From Psilocybe azurescens (lineage: Eukaryota > Basidiomycota > Agaricomycetes > Agaricales > Agrocybaceae): a DNA stretch of 64,000 nucleotides. Where the stretch lies: NCBI GenBank assembly GCA_023853785.1, contig JAJIRX010000924.1, positions 1 to 64,000 of the forward strand, read 5' to 3'. The notes below the pieces were generated by a model, which made no database searches, was not told the DNA's origin, and was given only the letters and a program-made list of their open reading frames with translations. Shown here in pieces: positions 57,812-64,000 of this stretch; the first letter of the stretch is position 1; each line of letters begins with the position of its first letter. The position numbers and the translations under genes are program-made.

Positions 57812-58846
57812 ATGTCTATTTATGTCATTTTGGGTACGCCGGGCGCCTTCGATTTTGAAGCATTTTCGCAGGCTACCCGCAAAACGTTGGCCTTGCTGGC
57901 TCCGCTGATAGAGCTCCAAAACAGGTATGGCTCTTTTTAATCGATCTCAACTCAGTTGACCGCAGCACTTTAACAATCAGTGACTCCGGAATTGCGAGAG
58001 ACATGGCTGCTCAAGTCTCGGAGTTTGTGCGAGCCGTTCGACTAGGAACAAGCGCTGCTCAATGCGGGTTCACTGCAGCGGAAGACATTCTCACCTTGGC
58101 AAATCTTATTCAGTCGACTACTATTGAGGAACGAACTGAATATTTGAATGGAACACTGGAGCTAGCGAACCAAGCTTATAGTCAAGGACGGGAAGCATAT
58201 GAGGTTTTCAGAGCAGTCAGAACCAGAATATACTCTGTGAGAAGCCAAACAAAAATTTCACAGGAAGGCTGAACCGGATTTCATCTCGTTAATAGCTTAC
58301 CGAAAAATTCAACAGTATGGCAAATGGTAGAGTTGGGCCAAAGTCCTTAAATTCACGTCGGAGGGAAGATGCGACGCGGCGATCTGTTGAAGAACTTCGA
58401 CGAGGCATAGAAACGCTGGAAAGTTTTGGAACTCAAATATCAGCCCTTGTTCAATGGTGGGATTGGGTCAGAATTGAAACGAATGTTCAGAGAAAGGGAA
58501 GACCAACTGTCTCGTTCGACGACTCGTCTTTGAGACAGAGAGCTGTCATTGATCGATGGAGGTTATTGCGCACACAATTCGTCGATTACACGAACATGGT
58601 ACGCCTGATTTGTTCATTAATCATACCGCTGATCTATTGACATATCTGTAGGTCGGTCAGCTAGAAGACACGTATCCTGAGCTCCTAACGGAACCGATTC
58701 AATTACCTATGTCAGGTGAGGGCTCCAAAGCGAAAACCTCTCAACAATCGAAGAGGGGGAACTTTCGACCTGACATAAGCCGTGCTCTGGATATAATCAA
58801 AGGCAATCGCCTTGACAAGGTGTCTTGTGGCTGTGTAGTTAGCTGA
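57812..58846 (+). CDS. H12: helical WW-family protein, intact, 288 aa, CaaX box CVVS
   Basis: Complete four-exon model join(57812..57924, 57981..58236, 58296..58598, 58652..58846) with phases 2-0-0. Start MSIYVILGTPGAFDFEAF as in H5. Exon 2 has SAAQCGFTAAED; exon 3 has LVQWWDW and, 32 residues later, RWRLLRTQFVDYT. The acceptor at 58295 (TAATAG) was chosen over the nearer CAACAG because it keeps the frame and matches H5. The short basic tail ends KVSCGCVVS: C-V-V-S is a good CaaX box (Ser at X favours farnesylation) with a second Cys two residues before, as in Ras-type lipid anchors. Clean coding frame and the only plus-strand member besides H1 and H8. Confidence 0.8.
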
Positions 58847-59847
58847 ACTACCCGCTACATTTGACCAGAGAGTTGGTATTTACTCATCTCATAGTAAGTA
58901 GTTGATGACCAGTCGATGAATTATCTTTCTTTATCAGGGTAGTAGACCCTGTTATGGAGCATATTATGTATACTATTTGATACTTATATGGTCTTTGCAT
59001 GCATCATAAATAGTACAATCGCAACACGGACAAGACATAGACGATTCGTTAGGGCTTCGAAGTCTTTGCGAAATGTTTTTAAACGTTTTACATGCGTCAT
59101 GTCAAAATCATAGTCTTCTTTTGGAATGTGCGAAGGACCTTCGCAAGCGGCCGGAGCATGTGGGCTTGCTCCGAACCTACTCATGCTTATTACAGCTTAT
59201 TACTACATAATGATATTAGCATGATCAAGTATTGCCTGCGGTACATATTGAAGTTGCTTTCTATGTTCATTTCCTTTTCAGCAGTGTCTTCACATGCTTG
59301 GAAGATGATGTAACTACGATATATAGAGTATATCATGGGGTAACCAATGGCTCTGGTTACCCCCAGGTTACCCCTGATCGAGGGTGGGGCACCTTTCCAC
59401 CTGAATATCTCATTCCCGAGTGAAGTCCGCGATTCAATCCCCGAACACCATTGTTCAAAAATTCAATCCCCGAACGTGGATTTATATCCGTGCCTTGGCA
59501 TCTCGCTTAGATGCTTGGCCATCTAATCTCACTCCATTCCTCTCTCTCGTTCACTTAACTTTTTCTGTACTCATTTTAATGTGTCAATACTACTATTTTA
59601 CATATATACAACATATCTGGCCCTCCAAATGTACTCCTTGACTTTGAGAAAGGTGATGACGAAGATGTCTCACTTGAATCACACTTGAAATTCCACTGGG
59701 ACGCCCTCTTGGCAAAGTATTGACCACATTGGCTTCCATCAGTGGCTCAACTACTCTCAACCATTGTTCTAGCTAGCCGAGGACATTATAAGAACCTGGT
59801 GAGTACTATACTATCTTTCTTCCTTCGTCCCAACTCACCTTTCCAAT
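58847..59847. other. Intergenic region before the Crypton-like element
   Basis: No gene recognised. A short cluster of GGTTACC repeats lies at 59339..59375. The element boundary on this side could not be set from the sequence. Confidence 0.45.
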
Positions 59848-62800
59848 ATGTCCAACTCTGATTTTAGTGAATCAGAAACATCAGAATACATTGAGCCTCT
59901 TCAGATGTCCGGCCCTACACGTCGTAGGCTGAACTCCACAGTGAAGAAGGACCATCCTCCAAAGAGGAAAACGGACACGGGTTGACAATTCAACGATTCT
60001 TCTTGCCAGTGTTGATGAGCCTGAAGTTCGTGATGTTGATTTTCCGGGCGAGCTCACATTGCTTGAAGAGTCTCCAGCCCCCAAGCCACCTCCAGCAGCA
60101 AAAACACATCCAAGACTTCAATTTTACCTCCCAGTCTTTCCCCAATCAAAGCTCGTGCTCATCTCAACCGCCTGGCATTGCAGGCTGATATGGATAGAGG
60201 AAAGGGAACTGAGAGTGCCTATCCTCGCCATGTCAAATCCTACTTAAAGTTCTGGGAAGCGGACCAGGACGAGCTCGCAAGAGATAACCCAGGCTATCAA
60301 CGCATTGATCCACACCCAATCACTGGCGAGAAAGTGGCTATTTTTTACAGTACGAGTTTACCCGCAACAAAGTGCATTCATATTTGTATTGTTTCTACAA
60401 ATTAATACTGACCTTGTCATACAGCCGGACTAGTCGGGAAACGAGAAGTCTGGTACCTCACTTGGTAAAGATAGCATTAAGCAGACTATCAGTGCGCTCC
60501 AGCGATACATGAAGGAGCACCAACACGAGCCACTCTACCAAAACTGCCCTGACACACGTATATCTCTTGAGACCAAGACTGGGTAAAGAAATTTGAGGAA
60601 GCTGCATCGGCCAGAGAGCCACAGCGTATAGCTGATGCACATACAGCAAAATCAAAGGGCACACTAGCCGGTATATTTTTTTCAAATAACTCAAGTTACA
60701 TTGCATTTATTGAGTCTTTCTAGATACATACAAGACAGAGGAGCTCATACGGCATGTCTAATTGGAACCTTCAGGCTTTTGGACCAGCAAAAACACAGAC
60801 CCATCTTGGAATACGAGATCGTCTAATGCTTCTTCTTTCAACCAATGCTGCATTTCGAGGAGATAGCACCCGCCGTATCTTATGGTCAGATTTATTTACA
60901 CGAAACATGCCTATGCCAAATATGGGCCCAAACGTCGAAATACCGGTAAGTTTCATGGCTCTGGCTAATAAATATTAACTGATTGTTTGTAGGCTATCAT
61001 TATTCTCGCTGATCAAGCAAAAACAAACTCAGTGGGGAGAATTGACCAACATGGCATGTTTCGCCATCGTCATCCTGAGCTGTGCGGTGTTGGTGCACTT
61101 GCTCTTTTTTCTTTAGTTACTTTCATATTCTTCGGAAAGCTCCATTAAACTTTACACCAGACTTCTCTGACACAGAACACTCAGAATTTGGCCGGGAGGG
61201 ATTGGTATGGCGTGCATCTTTTTCCTGGAAAGACAGATGGGGGCTCAACTCCTATGACATATGAGAGTGAGTAATATCTTCACATCAGAGCAAGGCACAC
61301 ATCTGAAGTTGGATTACTATTAAAGATCATCGTGAACGTGTAAATAATATGCACAACAGGAATGATGTATCTGTTTCAGCAGTTACTCATGCTGCTCGCT
61401 TTTACACAGCTGATAAGGCGAGTAGCTATGGTGCCCTAAAGCTGGATGTTAAGGCTTTGGGGAATTGGAAAACAGGAGATGCATACTCCGAGATATACGA
61501 CAGAACACTTCCGGTATCTGCAATGCTAGCATCTGCTATGTTCAATGCACAAAATCAGCGAGAATATGTGCTTCCTCGTGATCACATAAGTAAGTTTTTG
61601 CTTGATATTTGTTGTCCATTGAACTAATAATTTCATCCCAAGAACCACCTCCATATCTTATTTCTAGCCTATTTCCGTGGGTTGAATCAGAACAGGATGC
61701 ATACCATGAAAGGCTTGAGAAGTATGGAGAAAAAGCCCGAGACAACTCTCTGCGAGATTTCCTGGAACTTTTGATCTATATGCGAATGATTTTACTTCAA
61801 GACGCCGCTGTACTGTTCATCAAGTATCCGTCCTGCTCCGGTCTGGTCGTATGCTCCGTTTTCAGCACCAGATTTTCGCCAGTTTGCTTCTTCTACAACG
61901 GATATACTTTCCAATGCAGAATTTGAGGCTCGACGTAGGCTTGAGAGACTTCCTGAGACCGTCGCTCTCTCTATGCGAGGTGTTCTGGAGGGACTTGAGC
62001 TCAAGCAAAGGCAGGAGCGTGACATGCTAATGGGACGTTTAGAATTTATGGAGGGTCTGATCATAAATCAAAATGGGTGTGGCCGGAGGAAGCATACAGG
62101 TTCCTTGATTCTTCGTGGTCAGTTGGGCCGTTCTCTTTATTCTATTCTCAATTGGCCTGACGCATTTTTTAGACTCATTATCCAAATCAGGAAGCCCATG
62201 TCCAAGTACATCTGAGGTCTTACCTTGCCCAGCTATAGCTATGCTGGTCAGATCTTCTGGAGATCATGCTGAGATTGGTGGTCATTCTTCACCTATCTTC
62301 CTCCCAGCTTATGATACAGAAGACATGGGTACAAGTTCGCACGATCCAAACTGGCCCACAGACCTACTTCATTTACGGTCCAATTTTGTTCTTTCAGAGG
62401 AGATTCGGGACCAAAATCTCCAAATAGGTGCAATTCATGAGCTCATCATCAAGTTTGGAAGCGAACAGATTTCATGCCATCAGTTTGAATGGATCAAGTC
62501 AAAAACAAACTCGGTCTCAGATGAATGGCTTCCTTTTACAAATACGACCTCAATGTGCGGACACTTGTGGACATATGGAACGAATACACCGAGGGCTTGC
62601 ATGGAAATTTATCTGTACGCCAGCTTACTGAGAGATGGGGGCTTACGATGGCGTAGAAACAATCAGGGTCAGAAGACAGAAGCCACTCGCCGCAAAATCA
62701 TCACCACACTTATCACAAAACTGTCTCAGAAGCCAAACTGGACAGTTGATCTTGCTCTTCGGTTCTTAAATGAACGGTACCCAATTCCTTCATCCACACC

Positions 62801-62915
62801 AAAATATTTAAATAATCTCGGCGCTTTCATTACCCATCTGCAAAACACAAAGACAGGTAAAGGTTCAGAGGAGGCCATTACTGCTATTGTTTCTGAGGCT
62901 TCGAACTTCTGTTAG
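59848..62915 (+). mobile_element. Crypton-like element: Ndc10-type recombinase/DNA-binding protein with GCR1_C-like end (decayed)
   Basis: Several segments match the Agaricomycete Ndc10/CBF3-domain-2 type of protein derived from Crypton tyrosine recombinases. In order: ADMDRGKGTESAYPRHVKSY (about 60180), FRGDSTRRILWSDLF (60857..60900), an intron at about 60949-60993, ILADQAKTNSVGRIDQHG, GALKLDVKALGNWKTGDAY with YDRTLPVSAM (about 61435-61530), LFPWVESEQDAY (about 61670) and LLQDAAVLF (about 61795). Near the end NVRTLVDIWNEYTEGLHGN and LRWRRNNQGQKTEATRRK resemble the GCR1_C DNA-binding domain. The frame shifts near 59985, 60130, 60580, 61110-61200 and 62635, so the element looks inactive. Cryptons move by a tyrosine recombinase, without terminal inverted repeats, so ends are not visible. 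Confidence 0.75.
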
Positions 62916-63205
62916 ATTTTAAACTTTGCTGCTGTTTCTAGTTAATTTTAATTTTTGAGAATTTGCATTACTATGGAAACTGCACTAGATATAAAGCCCA
63001 AGTATCACATCGATGGAACTTGATGCTTCGTTTGAAGCGCAAATGGAAACTGCCAAAGTTTGCACATCCATGTATGGGCCTGGATGATCGAGCCACTGAG
63101 CCATAGTAAGACAATTTTGTTCCTTTCACCATTTGACCATTAATATCTCTACTTTGCTGAATCTATTCATCCTCTAACATCATTCCACTAAAGTCAAAGA
63201 CTAAC

Positions 63206-64000
63206 GATGGGCATTAATGGACTCTGGGATGTAAGCGCCCATCTCAAATTCACATGCACTGTTGCTTCAATCTGACGCACACAAAATCCTTGTCTCAGTT
63301 AATCAAGCCAGCGAGCACAGAATGCGAGCTCTCTCAGCTATCAGACATTCATGGATATTCCTTTACCAAACGAGGGGACCGTATCCTTGTAGTTGGTGTT
63401 GACATTAGGTATGTTACTCACATTAATTGTCTTGTAATAATTACTAAAGGCTTGTCTCAAGTGTAATCATGGACGAGTGTATGGCTGCTGTATGCTCAGC
63501 TGGGCTCTATGAGCACTGTGAAGGGGGACCTCTACGCACATTTTTCTACAAGTTATGCAAGTTTCTCAAGAGCCCCATCATACCAGTTTTTGTTTTTGAT
63601 GGCCAAGACCGTCCTAAATTCAAGCGAGGAAAATCAATCAATCCAAAAGTTCCATGGTGGACAGAACCATGTCAATCACTGATTGAAAGCTTTGGATTCT
63701 TCTTTCATCAGGTATGTTTCTCTTCATGTTTTATTTCTCTCTAACACATACTCTACTGTACAGGCTCCCGGTGAAGCGGAGGCCGAACTCGCACTACTCA
63801 ATCAGATTGGAAAAATTGATGCTATCATCACAAGCGACAGTGATTCTTTTGTTTTTGGTGCATGTCACGTTCTTAGAAGGTGTGTAGCATCTCTTGTTCA
63901 TAATCTGTAAACTAAATGGCAGCTATATACAGTATTCCAAAGTCAGATGGCAGGTACACCAGTTACCGAAGCAATATTATCAAGAACAACCCAGATGTTT
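63206..64000 (+). CDS. XPG/PIN-like structure-specific nuclease, N-terminal part (cut by window end)
   Basis: Model join(63206..63229, 63299..63408, 63462..63711, 63764..63879, 63933..>64000), in phase throughout. Start MGINGLWDLIKPAS is the N-terminal signature of the Rad2/FEN1/GEN1 family. VVGVDIS supplies the first catalytic Asp region and VFVFDGQDRPKFKRGK follows. The I-region APGEAEAELALLNQIG...TSDSDSFVFGA carries the expected Glu and Asp metal ligands. Such PIN/XPG-like genes are multicopy in Agaricomycetes and act, by family, on branched or flap DNA. Acceptor 63932 (ATACAG) was preferred to 63922 because it gives the more likely continuation SIPKSDGRYTS. The domain beyond is outside the window. 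Confidence 0.85.

Overview
The window looks like nuclear DNA of a mushroom-forming basidiomycete (Agaricomycetes). The reasons are short GT-AG introns of about 45-70 bp, many with CTAAC/CTRAC branch sites, together with family content typical of these fungi: a CHAT-domain gene, MYND zinc fingers, an MLKL/RPW8-like four-helix domain, an Ndc10/Crypton-type element and a PIN/XPG-like nuclease. It reads as a fast-evolving accessory region: tandem and segmental duplications, broken copies, small DNA transposons and almost no housekeeping genes.

Layout. 0.7-4.6 kb: broken TPR-CHAT protease-like gene (+). 5.4-7.2 kb: decayed and intact tandem MYND genes. 7.6-25 kb: duplication unit 1, with a coiled-coil/Ser-rich gene (-), an unrecognised (+) remnant, a multi-pass membrane gene (-), a MULE-type insertion, helical gene H1 and a four-helix gene (+), a truncated membrane gene, H2 and H3 (-). 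25-37 kb: a transposon-like fragment, a 360-bp MITE, then H4, H5, H6 and H7 (all -). 37.4-57.5 kb: duplication unit 2 in the same order and orientation, with the coiled-coil gene, (+) remnant, membrane gene, nested MITEs, H8 fused to the four-helix domain, membrane gene, H9, H10 and H11. 57.8 kb: H12 (+). 59.8-62.9 kb: Crypton-like element. 63.2 kb to the end: start of an XPG/PIN-like nuclease.

The main result is a family of twelve related genes (named here H1-H12) that I cannot match to a named family. All are predicted to be helical. They share an [AV]-[QR]-x-G-[FYH] motif in the second exon, a WW pair, and about 30-32 residues later W-x2-L-[KR]-x3-[YFC]-x2-Y. Exon sizes and phases are conserved (116 or 113 or 152-155 nt, then about 256 nt, then 224 or 206 nt), which let me build complete models for H7, H10, H11 and H12. 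The conserved head is joined to very different tails: Glu/Arg-rich repeats ending in a CaaX box CLIM (H2, H4, H9), CaaX-like ends CVVS (H12) and CLCQ (H10), a Gly-Glu-Gln-Asn heptad repeat ending in a Cys cluster (H6), or an MLKL-NTD/RPW8-like four-helix bundle (H8). This suggests, as inference only, a diversifying set of lipid-anchored, membrane-targeting helical proteins, possibly for cell death or self/non-self recognition. A ClyA/HBL-like alpha-helical pore-former fold is one structural hypothesis to test.

Many duplicated copies differ by single-base indels in homopolymers, and partner copies are broken at different places. Some 'pseudogene' calls may therefore be assembly errors, and raw reads would decide.
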